A stretch of 64,000 bases of DNA, from positions 310,001 through 374,000 of the forward strand of contig NZ_KL370880.1 in the NCBI RefSeq assembly GCF_000702265.1, in the 5' to 3' direction. Shown one piece after another: positions 7,590 to 17,356 of the stretch. A program made the position numbers and the translations under genes. The stretch's first letter is position 1; every line of letters begins with the position of its first letter. Source of the stretch: Butyrivibrio sp. NC2002 (GTDB lineage: Bacteria; Bacillota; Clostridia; Lachnospirales; Lachnospiraceae). Under the pieces are notes generated by a model, which saw only the letters and a program-made list of their open reading frames with translations, ran no database searches and had not been told where the DNA came from.

Positions 7590-8987
7590 ATGGTAGTACA
7601 ACACAATTTAACAGCGATGAACGCTAACAGAATGCTCGGAGTAACAACAGGTTCACAGTCTAAGTCAGCCGAGAAACTCTCATCCGGTTATCAGATTAAC
7701 CGTGCAGCAGATGATGCAGCAGGTCTTTCAATTTCCGAAAAAATGAGAAAACAGATCAGAGGTCTTGATCGTGCATCCACCAACGCAGACGATGGTGTAA
7801 GCGCAGTTCAGACAGCAGAAGGTGCACTTACTGAAGTACACGATATGCTGCAGAGAATGAATGAGCTTGCAGTTCAGGCTGCTAACGGAACAAACAGTGA
7901 GACAGACCGTACTTCTATCCAGAACGAGATCGATCAGCTGACAACAGAAATCGACCGTGTTGCTGAGACAACAAAGTTCAACGAGACTTACCTTCTTAAG
8001 GGTGGTCAGGGCTACCATGACAAGTACATGGCTGCTCATGACGCAGGTCTTGACGGAACACTTGCAGATCTTGGACAGAAGGGTACATTCACAGCTTATA
8101 TCAACTCTGATACAGACAAGACTATCGCTGGTAGAGAGTATCACATCTACGATAAAGATAGAGATACTATTGGTAAACTGCAGGCTTCTATCGGAAACGA
8201 TGGAGCAAATTCAGTAACCATCAATGGTACAACCTATATTAAGGGAACAAGTACAAAGGATGGATCAACCAAAGTATTTAAGTATGGTGAAGATGAGTAT
8301 TCTGTAGACCAGATCAAGGCAATGGTAGTTGACGGTGCTAAGGTTCGTGTAAACGGAAATACAACACGTACAGCTACAGATGCTAAGCTTGATAAGAACA
8401 TCACAGTTACAACAGCAAGAGATAAGATGAAGGATGCCCTTACACAGGCTAACAGAATCGGTGTTGATGCTGACAAGCAGAGCAAGGTATCTGTTCAGGT
8501 TGACAATGGTAGAGATACAACTAGTGCAGGAAAGATGTTCACATTCTCAATTACTAAGCAGACAGCACATGTTGCTAAGGATCTTGGACTTCAGCTCCAC
8601 GTTGGTGCAGATGCTGACATGACAAACAAGATCACAGTTGGTGTGCAGGTAATGAGCGCTGCTAACCTTGGTATTCAGGGTCTTAACGTAGTTGACGGAT
8701 CTGGTACAGCTGCAACTTATGCAATTGATGCCATTGAAGATGCTATCAAGACTGTATCCGAGCAGAGATCTGCACTTGGTGCTGTTCAGAACAGATTAGA
8801 GCACACAATCAAGAACGTTGATAACGTAGTAGAGAATACCACAGCAGCTGAGTCCCGTATCCGTGATACAGACATGGCTGAAGAGATGGTTACCTACAGC
8901 AAGAATAATATTCTTGCTCAGGCAGGTCAGTCAATGCTTGCTCAGGCTAACCAGTCTAATCAGGGTGTTCTTTCACTCCTCGGCTAA
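7590..8987 (+). CDS. Flagellin (copy 1)
   Basis: A 465-residue flagellin. The N-terminal D0/D1 region (about residues 1-140) has VVQHNLTAMNANRML, GYQINRAADDAAGLSISEKM and VQTAEGALTEVHDMLQRMNEL, the classic signature. The C-terminal D1/D0 region (about 385-465) ends in NNILAQAGQSMLAQANQ and SLLG. The middle (about 150-370) is a variable surface domain rich in Thr, Asp and Lys, likely exposed and a candidate for glycosylation. The start at 7590 follows AAGGAGG; an upstream in-frame start would add a non-flagellin extension. A sigma-28-type promoter precedes it and a strong terminator follows, so it is transcribed alone. It lies directly before the glycosylation island. Confidence 0.97.
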   Translation: MVVQHNLTAMNANRMLGVTTGSQSKSAEKLSSGYQINRAADDAAGLSISEKMRKQIRGLDRASTNADDGVSAVQTAEGALTEVHDMLQRMNELAVQAANGTNSETDRTSIQNEIDQLTTEIDRVAETTKFNETYLLKGGQGYHDKYMAAHDAGLDGTLADLGQKGTFTAYINSDTDKTIAGREYHIYDKDRDTIGKLQASIGNDGANSVTINGTTYIKGTSTKDGSTKVFKYGEDEYSVDQIKAMVVDGAKVRVNGNTTRTATDAKLDKNITVTTARDKMKDALTQANRIGVDADKQSKVSVQVDNGRDTTSAGKMFTFSITKQTAHVAKDLGLQLHVGADADMTNKITVGVQVMSAANLGIQGLNVVDGSGTAATYAIDAIEDAIKTVSEQRSALGAVQNRLEHTIKNVDNVVENTTAAESRIRDTDMAEEMVTYSKNNILAQAGQSMLAQANQSNQGVLSLLG

Positions 8988-9031
8988 TCACGTTAGCGAA
9001 ATACTACATAGTACATTAAGTACAACCATAG

Positions 9032-9063
9032 AAAGGGCTCTCCCGCAAGGGGGAGCTCTTTTC
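9032..9063 (+). terminator. Rho-independent terminator after flagellin 1
   Basis: GGGCTCTCCC, a GCAA loop, and GGGGGAGCTC form a GC-rich stem, followed by TTTT. A GNRA-type tetraloop makes it a textbook terminator. Confidence 0.9.
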
Positions 9064-9088
9064 AAATAGCGGTATTTCATGATATAAT
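9060..9088 (+). promoter_or_regulatory. Candidate promoter for the glycosylation island
   Basis: A perfect TATAAT at 9083-9088 sits inside a small inverted repeat (TGATA-TAAT-TATCA). The -35 position 17 nt upstream reads TTTCAA, which is poor. It is the only promoter-like site between the flagellin terminator and the first gene of the 19-gene block. Confidence 0.35.
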
Positions 9089-9134
9089 TATCAAAATATT
9101 ATTTGAATTATGACATGTTCTTTCAGGGGGATTT

Positions 9135-9440
9135 ATGGGTCAGTTACAGGATATGGGCAGGCAAGTCATTGCCAATAATGAAAAGGCAGCAGATACCATC
9201 TACCAAAGAAAACCGGGCGGCCCGGAGATGGTTGCACCTGTTATGAAGTTATTGGTTACATTTACGGAGCTTTTGGTACAATACGGAAAAGCAGATGCTG
9301 AGCATGCAAGCCAGATGCAGGAGTGGCAGAGAGATTTTTCCAGGCTTGCTGAGGCAAATCAGCAAGGGGATTATATTCTGGTGGCTGATATTCTTCATCA
9401 TGATCTAAATCGAGAAATTGAAGAATGGATTAAAAAGTGA
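9135..9440 (+). CDS. Small unknown protein leading the glycosylation block
   Basis: A 101-residue, mostly helical, soluble protein that I do not recognise. It has a proline break (RKPGGPEMVAPV) near residues 25-38, a hydrophobic helix with KLLVTFTELLVQYG, and a charged, Gln/Glu-rich C-terminal half ending EIEEWIKK. The ribosome site GGGGG lies 8 nt before the ATG. It is the first gene after the flagellin terminator and ends 18 nt before the first Maf gene, so it is probably co-transcribed with the glycosyltransferases. A small partner or chaperone for flagellin or Maf is possible from position only. Confidence 0.65.
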   Translation: MGQLQDMGRQVIANNEKAADTIYQRKPGGPEMVAPVMKLLVTFTELLVQYGKADAEHASQMQEWQRDFSRLAEANQQGDYILVADILHHDLNREIEEWIKK

Positions 9441-9458
9441 ATTAAGGGTAAGTAGTTT

Positions 9459-11276
9459 ATGACTTTTGAGGGGAGAGAAATAAACGAATTGTATAAGGAT
9501 GAAAATCTCCGTAAGAAGAATTTTGATGCCTTTGAAGAAAGATATGGTATCAGACCGGAGATTGACAGATATGAAGATAAGAAGTACCGGATTGCTGCCG
9601 CTAAAGACGGAGAGCCGGTGCTTTATGTTAATGGAGCCTTGCCTACGGGAGACCTTAGACTTAACAGTTTATATTCTCCAATCTATGAAGCTATGAAATG
9701 GGCAGAAAAACAGTCGGTTCCTACAAGACGGACTTCTATTGCACTTATGGGATTTTCGACAGGTGTCTATCTTAGAGCACTTATGGACAGGTTCCGTCCG
9801 GATACAGTTTTCTTTATTTTTGAGCCGGATGAGGCTTTGTTTTCTTATGTCTGCGCATTTGCAGATATCACAGATATTATTTCGCATATCAGAATCAGAT
9901 TATTTGTAACTGAATATCAGAGAAAGACGATGTCGTCTGCTATGCTGGCTGATCTAGCCACATACAGACCGGAAACAAGAGGAATTCTTACACCATTTTA
10001 TTCAGATAGCAATGAGTTTTCCCATATTTGTCATGAACTTGAGTCGGCAATGGCTTCGGGGAATGATTTCCAAAAAGGGCGTGGAAGAATAGCTCTATTA
10101 TGCAGGATGTATGCCTGGAATCACATGAATAATGCGTATACGCTGACTGAACTTAAGAAAAATGTGGATGAAAAGATGCCTGCTGTTATCGTAGCTGCGG
10201 GGCCATCTCTTAACAAAAATGTAGAGGAGCTAAAAAAGATTAAGGGGCATGCATTTATTTTCTGTACTGACAGAGCATTAAGTGTACTCGATAAACACGA
10301 TATTGTGCCTGATGTGGTGATATCTATGGATGCTGAGAAAAGCCCGGATTATCTTGACGTAAAGGTGGCAAAGAACGCATATCTTTTATGTTCCTATCAG
10401 ACAAATATTGAAACTCAAAAATTATTTGAAGGAAGGTGTATATATTTTCATGCCCTTAGGTATGAAATAGAGCTTATAGGCGAACATGTTGGCAGACAGA
10501 TACCGGATCATGGTGGAAATGTTGCAGGCGCAGCTTTTATCATATGCGAGACCTTGGGAATAAAGAAAGTTATCCTGATCGGCCAGGATCTTGCATTTAC
10601 AGGAGGGAAACACCACGCAGATGATAAAGAAGAGGGAAATCCTGATATAACCAGAATGATAGTTGAAGGTGTTGATGGTAATCCTGTAGAAACTAACGAG
10701 ATGTGGATATCCTTCAGGGATTTTTATGAAAGAGAGATAAACCTTCACCCGGAAATAGATGTAATAGATGCTACAGAGGGTGGCGCAAAAATACAGGGTA
10801 CAAGGATAATGGCGCTTTCCGATGTGGTAAAAGAAATCAGCGACAGCGAATATGATTTTTCAAATGTATTTAATGATATGAAAAAAGCACAGTCACAGGA
10901 AGGGCAAAAGATAACCAAAGAAAAGATAAAGGAGTGGGCAGATGACCTGGATTTCATATCCGGCAATTCAAAAGAATTGGAAATAATATGCTCGCAGCTA
11001 CTTAAAGCCGCTAAATATCACGATATAAATGATGATAAATACTCAAAGAAAAGGAGAAAGCTCGGAGAATTAAAACTTCAGATACATAAAAAAATGGTGT
11101 ATTCACTTTTGGAAGATTTTTGGATAAGGGATTTGTACAGTATACCCGATATGGTTTTGTTCCTTAGAACAAATGAGGAGGCAATCCCTGTTTTGGAATC
11201 AGCTGAAAAATTTTATAAAAATCTGCCTGATGATTGTGAAAGCTTAAAGAATGAAATGATAAAGTCATTGTCTTAG
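9459..11276 (+). CDS. Maf-type flagellin glycosyltransferase (1 of 3)
   Basis: A 605-residue member of the motility-associated factor family, with the MptE-like/DUF115 domain (PF01973). Visible landmarks are VIVAAGPSLNKN (about residue 245), CTDRAL, VISMDAEKSPDY (about 285), HGGNVAGAAF, ILIGQDLAFTGGKHHADD (about 370) and DATEGGAKIQGT (about 430). Maf proteins act in the cytoplasm and move activated nonulosonic acid-type sugars onto flagellin Ser/Thr residues before export. The N-terminal 200 residues (NLRKKNFDAFEERYG, LRLNSLYSP, FDPD-like FEPDEALFSYVCAFADI) are shared with the next two genes. It is followed by two paralogues in the same direction. Substrate sugar is unknown. Confidence 0.9.
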   Translation: MTFEGREINELYKDENLRKKNFDAFEERYGIRPEIDRYEDKKYRIAAAKDGEPVLYVNGALPTGDLRLNSLYSPIYEAMKWAEKQSVPTRRTSIALMGFSTGVYLRALMDRFRPDTVFFIFEPDEALFSYVCAFADITDIISHIRIRLFVTEYQRKTMSSAMLADLATYRPETRGILTPFYSDSNEFSHICHELESAMASGNDFQKGRGRIALLCRMYAWNHMNNAYTLTELKKNVDEKMPAVIVAAGPSLNKNVEELKKIKGHAFIFCTDRALSVLDKHDIVPDVVISMDAEKSPDYLDVKVAKNAYLLCSYQTNIETQKLFEGRCIYFHALRYEIELIGEHVGRQIPDHGGNVAGAAFIICETLGIKKVILIGQDLAFTGGKHHADDKEEGNPDITRMIVEGVDGNPVETNEMWISFRDFYEREINLHPEIDVIDATEGGAKIQGTRIMALSDVVKEISDSEYDFSNVFNDMKKAQSQEGQKITKEKIKEWADDLDFISGNSKELEIICSQLLKAAKYHDINDDKYSKKRRKLGELKLQIHKKMVYSLLEDFWIRDLYSIPDMVLFLRTNEEAIPVLESAEKFYKNLPDDCESLKNEMIKSLS

Positions 11277-11343
11277 GCTTTTAAAGAAGAACTTTTTTAT
11301 TACGAATTATAGATGTGATTTTTTAGAGATGGTGGGAAAAGCT

Positions 11344-13197
11344 ATGAATGGCAAGGTACTTACAAAGGATGAGGATGTAAGAAAAAAGAATTTTGAATTA
11401 TTCAAGGAAAGGTATGGAGTAGAACTGACTATTGATCCTGATGAAGATGACAAATACAGAATGGAAGAAGCTTCGGATGGAGAAATCGTAGTCTATATAA
11501 AAAATGCATCACCTTCCGGAGATCTGCGACTTAACAGTATATATGATCCTTCTTACGAGGCTAAGAGATGGGCTGAAAAACAGGAGATGCTAAACAGACG
11601 AACAACAATCCTTTTGATGGGCATCTCTACAAGTGTATACTTGCGTGCGCTCATGGCTAAGCTGCGTCCTGACACAGTATTTTTTGTGTATGAACCGGAA
11701 GAGAGCTTGTTTTCGTATGTATGCGCATTTGCAGATATGGAGCCTATAATTACTCATCCGAGGGTGCGACTGTATGTCACGGAAGAACAATATAATCAGA
11801 TGTCGGATAATATAGTCCATGATATGGCTACGTTCAGGCCTGAAGCAAAGGGAATAATTACACCTTTTTATTCGGGAAATGATTATTTTTATAAAATGTG
11901 TGATGAAATGTCAATAATGATGGATTCTACAAGTAACTATCAGCGTAGTAGGGGAAGAAATGCCCTAAGATGCAGGATGTTTTCATGGAATCATTTAAGA
12001 AACGCATATCTTCTGGCAGATTTAAGGGAGAGGATCCCGGATGATATTCCTTGCATAATTGTCGCTGCAGGGCCATCACTACATAAAAATGTTGAAGTAT
12101 TAAATAAAATCAAAGGGCATGCATTTATTTTATGTACTGACAGAGCGCTTCTGGTTCTCGATGAGCATGGGATTGTTCCTGATGCAGTAATATCTCTGGA
12201 TGCTGAAAAAAGCCCTGACTTTATGAGAGCCAAAGTGGCGGAAAACATACCTGTAATATGTTCATACCAGCTAAATGCTGAAACACAGAAACTGTATTAT
12301 GATCGCAGGATTTTTTACCACGCATTGTCATACGAATATGATCTGATAGGAGAGAAGATTGTAGCTCAAAACGGACTTGATCAGGGCGGTAATGTTGCAG
12401 GGGGTGCTTTTACAGTATGTGATTTTCTTGGTATAAAAACTGTTATCCTGATCGGACAAGATCTTGCCTTTCTTAACGGAAGACACCATGCTGATGGAAG
12501 AAATGATGGTGCTCCGCAGCTGGATGTAAAAGAGATACCTGGAATTGATGGAAATATGGTTCAAAGTAATGATATGTGGATCGGTTTTAAGAACTTTTTT
12601 GAGAGGCAGATACTGATCCACCCTGAGATGAGAGTCATTGATGCCACAGAAGGTGGTGCTCGAATTGAAGGAACCGAAATAATGACACTTCAAGAAGTAG
12701 CCGACAAGGTATGCATAAATAATTATGATCTCAAGGCAATATTCGACGATATGCCATTTGCAGAAAGTGACGAAGAATACGAGGCAACACTTAAGGTAGA
12801 AGAGCAGTGGATAAAGGACCTGGATATGATAGCGCATAATTCTGATGAACTTGCCATTTTATGTAAACAGCTTCTCAGGATCAGTAAATATCAGAATATA
12901 GGAGATCCAGCTGCAGAAAAGAAACTGGTTAAAATGGACAAGCTTAGGCAGGAAATATACATGACCAGGATCAATTCTTTAATGGAAGAATTTTGGATAC
13001 AGGATCTATATTCCATACCGGATTATACATTTATGGTCAGGAACAATGAAGAAGCTATCCCGGTCTTTGAAAGTGCTATGAAGTTCTTTGAACATTTCCC
13101 TGAGGATTGCATGAGCTTAAAGGAAGAATTGCAACAGGCCATGAAGCAGGGAAAGATTGACTGGGAAAAAGAAAAGAAGGGTGAACCAATAGAATAA
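11344..13197 (+). CDS. Maf-type flagellin glycosyltransferase (2 of 3)
   Basis: A 617-residue paralogue of the neighbouring Maf proteins, with the same ordered motifs: IIVAAGPSLHKN, CTDRALLVLDEHGIVPD, ISLDAEKSPDF, QGGNVAGGAF, ILIGQDLAFLNGRHHADG and DATEGGARIEGT. The start at 11344 is chosen because GGTGGG lies 7 nt upstream and the resulting N-terminus (MNGKVLTKDEDVRKKNF) lines up with the first copy; an ATG at 11329 would add five residues and has no ribosome site. The C-terminal 30 residues extend past the other copies with a Lys/Glu-rich tail. Its stop is only 4 nt from the next start, so the two are translationally coupled. Confidence 0.9.
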   Translation: MNGKVLTKDEDVRKKNFELFKERYGVELTIDPDEDDKYRMEEASDGEIVVYIKNASPSGDLRLNSIYDPSYEAKRWAEKQEMLNRRTTILLMGISTSVYLRALMAKLRPDTVFFVYEPEESLFSYVCAFADMEPIITHPRVRLYVTEEQYNQMSDNIVHDMATFRPEAKGIITPFYSGNDYFYKMCDEMSIMMDSTSNYQRSRGRNALRCRMFSWNHLRNAYLLADLRERIPDDIPCIIVAAGPSLHKNVEVLNKIKGHAFILCTDRALLVLDEHGIVPDAVISLDAEKSPDFMRAKVAENIPVICSYQLNAETQKLYYDRRIFYHALSYEYDLIGEKIVAQNGLDQGGNVAGGAFTVCDFLGIKTVILIGQDLAFLNGRHHADGRNDGAPQLDVKEIPGIDGNMVQSNDMWIGFKNFFERQILIHPEMRVIDATEGGARIEGTEIMTLQEVADKVCINNYDLKAIFDDMPFAESDEEYEATLKVEEQWIKDLDMIAHNSDELAILCKQLLRISKYQNIGDPAAEKKLVKMDKLRQEIYMTRINSLMEEFWIQDLYSIPDYTFMVRNNEEAIPVFESAMKFFEHFPEDCMSLKEELQQAMKQGKIDWEKEKKGEPIE

Positions 13198-13201
13198 CAG
13201 G

Positions 13202-14986
13202 ATGCAGATAAATTATTCAGATGAAATATATGAAAAGAATAGAGATGCATTTCAAGCACGGTATGGCATATTGGTTCCTCAAATTGACGTAGGACGCAGC
13301 AAGTATAGCATTGAGGAAGCAAAAAACGGAGAACCTGTTTTATATGTAAATGTAGATGCGTCACATAGAATCCGCCTAAATAGTATATATAACCCTTCGT
13401 ATGAAGCTTTGGAATGGGCAAAGGGCAGGGAGAAACAGCAGCGGAGAACTTCTGTGATATTGTGCGGGCTTTCTACCGGTGTATATTTGCGTGCCTTATT
13501 TAATACATTTAGAGCAGATACATCTTTTTATGTATTTGAGCCGGATGAAAAACTGTTTGAATATATATGCTCCTCTATAGATATTTCTGATCTGATATTA
13601 AATAAGCGAATTTATCTTTTTATTTATGATGATCAAAAAAACAGAATGATAGATATAGTGCATAATGATGTGATTTGCAACAGACCGGAAGTGGTTGGTA
13701 TCATCACTCCTTTTTATTCAAACGATGAGTTCTTTTCCAATGCCTGCGAGCAGATAGGCAGATTAAGTGTAGCTCTTAGGAACTTCAAAAAAACAAGGGG
13801 AAGAAATGCACTAAGATGCAGACTTTATGCTTGGAACCACATAGAGGGGAGTTTATTTTTATCTGATCTTGCAAAAGTATTCCCTGACGATATTCCAGCT
13901 GTGATCATATCTGCAGGACCATCGCTTAACGGAAATGTGGATGAACTAAAGAAATTAAAAGGTCATGCTTTTTTACTTTCTACAGACAGAGCTTTAAGTA
14001 CGTTAAAAGAACATGAAATCTTACCGGATGCGGTTATATCTGTTGACGCTGAAAAAAGTGCTGACTATTTGAAATATGCATTTGACAATAAAATACCTGT
14101 TATTTGCTCTTATCAGCTAAATATCGATTCGCAACGAAAAGCAAAGGGTAATCTGATATATTTTGATGCCATCAGCTACGAGAAGAAACTTTTTGGGGAC
14201 AGAGCATCTCTTGGTTCCGGGATAGATATGGGAGGTAATGTTGCAGGCGGAGCCTATGTAGTATTAAAGCTCCTTGGAGTAAAAAAGATTATTTTTGCAG
14301 GACAAGATCTGGCATATAAAGACGGGAAACACCATGCTGATGGTATTGAAGATGGCATGGACGGAATAGAAGATAGCATAGAAGTGGAAGGTGTAGATGG
14401 GAAAAAGGTTCTAACTACAAAAATGTGGCTCAAATACAGGGACTTTTTTGTAAGGCAAATAAAACAAAATCCTGAAATTGAATGTATCGATGCTACCGAA
14501 GGTGGAGCATTCATAGAGGGAAGTAAAGTGATGGCTTTATCAGAGGTTACGAATCTTTTTAAGGAAAAACAATTCCGAATTGAAGATGTATATAAGCAGT
14601 TAAACTTTGGGATCAACGATGAATTAGCAGAAAAAGCGAAAAATATAATTAGTGGATGGATAAGCGATCTGGAAGAAATCTCTGACTTGTCCGGGAAATT
14701 GGAGAAAAGCTGTAAGACATTGCTTCGACTATATAAAGTGAATCCAAATTCTGAGGAAATGGTCGAAGAACTTGATAGAATGGATGCTTTAAGAAAAAGC
14801 TTATATTCACTTGAAATGAATAATATGCTTGAGGAGTTCTGGGTAGAAGATATGTATTCTATTCCGCCAAAAGTAATGTATATGCAAAATGCTTCCGAAG
14901 CAAAGACAGTTCTGGAAGAAGCAGAGGAATACTACGGCAATCTGATAAATGATGCGTTGAGTCTAAAAGAAACAATGCAGAAATAA
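13202..14986 (+). CDS. Maf-type flagellin glycosyltransferase (3 of 3)
   Basis: A 594-residue third Maf paralogue. It keeps VIISAGPSLNGN, STDRALSTLKEHEILPD, ISVDAEKSADY, MGGNVAGGAY, IFAGQDLAYKDGKHHADG and DATEGGAFIEGS, so the catalytic core seems intact. It is the most diverged of the three (for example ILCGLSTGVYLRALF in the N-terminal part and an insert with repeated GIEDGMDGIEDS near residue 385). Only 4 nt separate it from the previous stop and the ribosome site is weak, which suggests reinitiation. Three different acceptor sites, sugars or flagellins could explain three copies; this is inference. Confidence 0.9.
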   Translation: MQINYSDEIYEKNRDAFQARYGILVPQIDVGRSKYSIEEAKNGEPVLYVNVDASHRIRLNSIYNPSYEALEWAKGREKQQRRTSVILCGLSTGVYLRALFNTFRADTSFYVFEPDEKLFEYICSSIDISDLILNKRIYLFIYDDQKNRMIDIVHNDVICNRPEVVGIITPFYSNDEFFSNACEQIGRLSVALRNFKKTRGRNALRCRLYAWNHIEGSLFLSDLAKVFPDDIPAVIISAGPSLNGNVDELKKLKGHAFLLSTDRALSTLKEHEILPDAVISVDAEKSADYLKYAFDNKIPVICSYQLNIDSQRKAKGNLIYFDAISYEKKLFGDRASLGSGIDMGGNVAGGAYVVLKLLGVKKIIFAGQDLAYKDGKHHADGIEDGMDGIEDSIEVEGVDGKKVLTTKMWLKYRDFFVRQIKQNPEIECIDATEGGAFIEGSKVMALSEVTNLFKEKQFRIEDVYKQLNFGINDELAEKAKNIISGWISDLEEISDLSGKLEKSCKTLLRLYKVNPNSEEMVEELDRMDALRKSLYSLEMNNMLEEFWVEDMYSIPPKVMYMQNASEAKTVLEEAEEYYGNLINDALSLKETMQK

Positions 14987-15058
14987 AGGAAATGTGCCGA
15001 TATATTATTTAGCATATTTTTTCATTATGTCAGAAAGAAGTTTATGAGGGGAAGAATA

Positions 15059-16120
15059 ATGGCTGACAAGATAAGAATGGATTCGCATAAACTAATATAC
15101 CACCCTGAGAGGGTGGCGGCATGGCAGCGGGGAGAGCTCATTTATCCTATTGAAATGGAAATAGGAATTAGTGGAGCTTGTAATCACCGTTGCATTTTTT
15201 GTGCCTTGGATTACATGGAATATCAGCCAAGGATGCTTGATAAGGATCTGCTTATAAGAAATCTTGAAATACTTGGAAAGAAAGGCCTCAAAAGTATCAT
15301 ATATGCCGGCGAGGGAGAACCTATGGCTCATCCTAAGGCTCCGGAAATAATAAATGCAACGAAAAAAAATGGAATTGATGCTGCGATGTCTACAAATGGA
15401 GCATTATTTACAGGGGATAAGGCAGCTGATTGTTTAAAATCACTTACATGGGTCAGATATAGCATAGCGGGAGCTACAGATAAGACTTATGAATATATTC
15501 ATCAGTGTAAGAAAGGTGATTTACAGATAGTATTGAAGAATATGGAAGATACAGTCAGGGTAAAGAAAGACCAAAATCTTTCTACTACACTGGGTGCGCA
15601 GCTTCTATTACTTCCTGAGAATAAGGATGAAGTTGTTACACTTGGGAAGATGATGAAGGAGATTGGTTTTGACTATTTTACGGTTAAGCCGTTTTCACAG
15701 CATCCTTCAAGTAAGGCTAAGCTTCAAGTGGATTATTCAGAAGCTGAGGAGATAGGTAGTGAACTTAGAACTCTTCAAACGGAGAATTTCAAGATTTATT
15801 TTAGATCTCAGTCCATAGAAAATTTGGGGATGGAAAAGCCATATCGTGACTGCTGCGGACTAAATTTCATGGTTTATATGGATTCAGCAGGTGAAGTATT
15901 TCCATGCATTGTGTTCATGGGACAGGATAAATATATTTACGGAAACATTAATAAAATGGATTTTGACAAGATATGGGAATCAGATAGAGCAAGGAATATA
16001 AGAAGTATCTTTTGCGGTGATTTCATCAAACAAAACTGCCGGAAAAATTGCAGGTTAGATGAAATGAATAAGTACTTGGATGAACTTAGATACCCGGGAG
16101 AACATGTGAACTTCATTTAA
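15059..16120 (+). CDS. Radical SAM protein, SPASM-like (island copy 1)
   Basis: A 353-residue radical SAM enzyme. The cluster motif CNHRCIFC puts cysteines at 41, 45 and 48, and a GEGEPMAHP segment near residue 86 fits the SAM-binding glycine-rich strand. A C-terminal part with DCCGLNFMVYMDSAGEVFPC, IYGNINKMDFDKIWES and CRKNC resembles the SPASM/twitch region that binds extra Fe-S clusters. The start at 15059 follows GAGGGGA; an upstream ATG at 15044 overlaps that site. It is a paralogue of the next gene: both place the cysteines at 41/45/48 and both end in HxNFI. In this context a sugar-modifying reaction (epimerisation, dehydrogenation or deamination) is likely, but the substrate is unknown. 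Confidence 0.85.
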   Translation: MADKIRMDSHKLIYHPERVAAWQRGELIYPIEMEIGISGACNHRCIFCALDYMEYQPRMLDKDLLIRNLEILGKKGLKSIIYAGEGEPMAHPKAPEIINATKKNGIDAAMSTNGALFTGDKAADCLKSLTWVRYSIAGATDKTYEYIHQCKKGDLQIVLKNMEDTVRVKKDQNLSTTLGAQLLLLPENKDEVVTLGKMMKEIGFDYFTVKPFSQHPSSKAKLQVDYSEAEEIGSELRTLQTENFKIYFRSQSIENLGMEKPYRDCCGLNFMVYMDSAGEVFPCIVFMGQDKYIYGNINKMDFDKIWESDRARNIRSIFCGDFIKQNCRKNCRLDEMNKYLDELRYPGEHVNFI

Positions 16121-16182
16121 ATGCTTGAAATGATTTGCAGGAAGGTAATCATCTGATTGATTGGTAAGAGGCTGGTAATAAT

Positions 16183-17298
16183 ATGAGTGAAAAACTAATT
16201 CTGGATGGAAGTAAAGTTTTATATCATAGGGACAGGATTGAAGCATATTTAAGGGGAGAGAGGATTGCGCCTATTACAATAGACTGTGCGCTTACTACAA
16301 AATGCACATACAGATGCGTGTATTGCTATGGAAAGATGCAGCTTATAAACCAATTTCCCAGTATTGAGAAGCAGACAGTAATGGATTTTTTGGATGATGC
16401 TGCAGATATAGGTGTAAAGGCAATAAGCTTTGTAAGTGATGGTGAATCAACTTGTAATCCCTGCTATGCAGATGCAATTGTTCATGGAAAAGAAAAAGGA
16501 CTTGATATGGCATTGGGAACAAATGGATTCTTACTTACCGAGGAGTCGCTTGAGAAAATATTGCCTTGTCTTACATATCTTAGATTCAATATATCTGCAG
16601 GCGAAAAAGATAGATATATGTACATTCATGGTGTTAATGAGCAGGTATATGAAAGAACTATAGGTAACATCAAAAAGGCAGTTGAAATTAAGCATAGAAA
16701 AAATCTTCCGGTGACAATAGGATTACAAATGGTTCTCATGCCGGAATTTGAAGATCAGATCATACCACTTTCAAAACTTGGCAGGGAACTCGGCGTTGAT
16801 TATTTGGTAATAAAGCATTGTAGTGATGATGAAGATCATACTTTGGGTGTTGATTATACTGCCTACGATAAGATGCTTGAGACTATGAAAGAAGCAGAGA
16901 CGTACAGTACGGATAACTATCAGGTAAGTGTTAAGTGGTCTAAGATTCAGAGTCATGGACATAAATGTTATAAGTTATGTTATGGAGCACCTTTTATAAT
17001 TCAGATGTCAGGCTCCGGCTTAGTAGCTCCTTGTGGAATGTTTTTTAATGACAAATATAAAGAATATCATATCGGTAATATAAAGGAAAAACGGTTCAGA
17101 GAGATTTGGGAGAGCGATAGATATTGGGAGGTTATGAAGAAAATATCCGAGCCTCCATTTGACACGAATAGAGATTGCGGAACATTGTGCCTGCAACATA
17201 AGACTAACGAAGTAATATGGAATATATTGCAGGAAAATGCAGGCAAGATACCTGAGGTAGATAATACTCATTTGCCGCAGCATATAAATTTTATTTGA
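16183..17298 (+). CDS. Radical SAM protein, SPASM-like (island copy 2)
   Basis: A 371-residue radical SAM protein with CTYRCVYC (cysteines 41, 45, 48), VSDGESTCNP as the SAM-side glycine strand, and a C-terminal SPASM-like part: CYKLCYGAPFIIQMSGSGLVAPCGMFF, then HIGNIKEKRFREIWESDRYWEV and a late CGTLC. The first 30 residues (LILDGSKVLYHRDRIEAYLRGERIAPI) line up with copy 1 and the protein closes with HINFI like it, so the two arose by duplication. It begins 62 nt after copy 1 and ends 58 nt before the transketolase gene. The pair may form a two-step or heteromeric system; that is inference. Confidence 0.85.
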   Translation: MSEKLILDGSKVLYHRDRIEAYLRGERIAPITIDCALTTKCTYRCVYCYGKMQLINQFPSIEKQTVMDFLDDAADIGVKAISFVSDGESTCNPCYADAIVHGKEKGLDMALGTNGFLLTEESLEKILPCLTYLRFNISAGEKDRYMYIHGVNEQVYERTIGNIKKAVEIKHRKNLPVTIGLQMVLMPEFEDQIIPLSKLGRELGVDYLVIKHCSDDEDHTLGVDYTAYDKMLETMKEAETYSTDNYQVSVKWSKIQSHGHKCYKLCYGAPFIIQMSGSGLVAPCGMFFNDKYKEYHIGNIKEKRFREIWESDRYWEVMKKISEPPFDTNRDCGTLCLQHKTNEVIWNILQENAGKIPEVDNTHLPQHINFI

Positions 17299-17356
17299 TG
17301 GTTTATTGTATTTAGCAAAATGTGTTTGGGAATATATAAATCAGACAGGTGAACAA

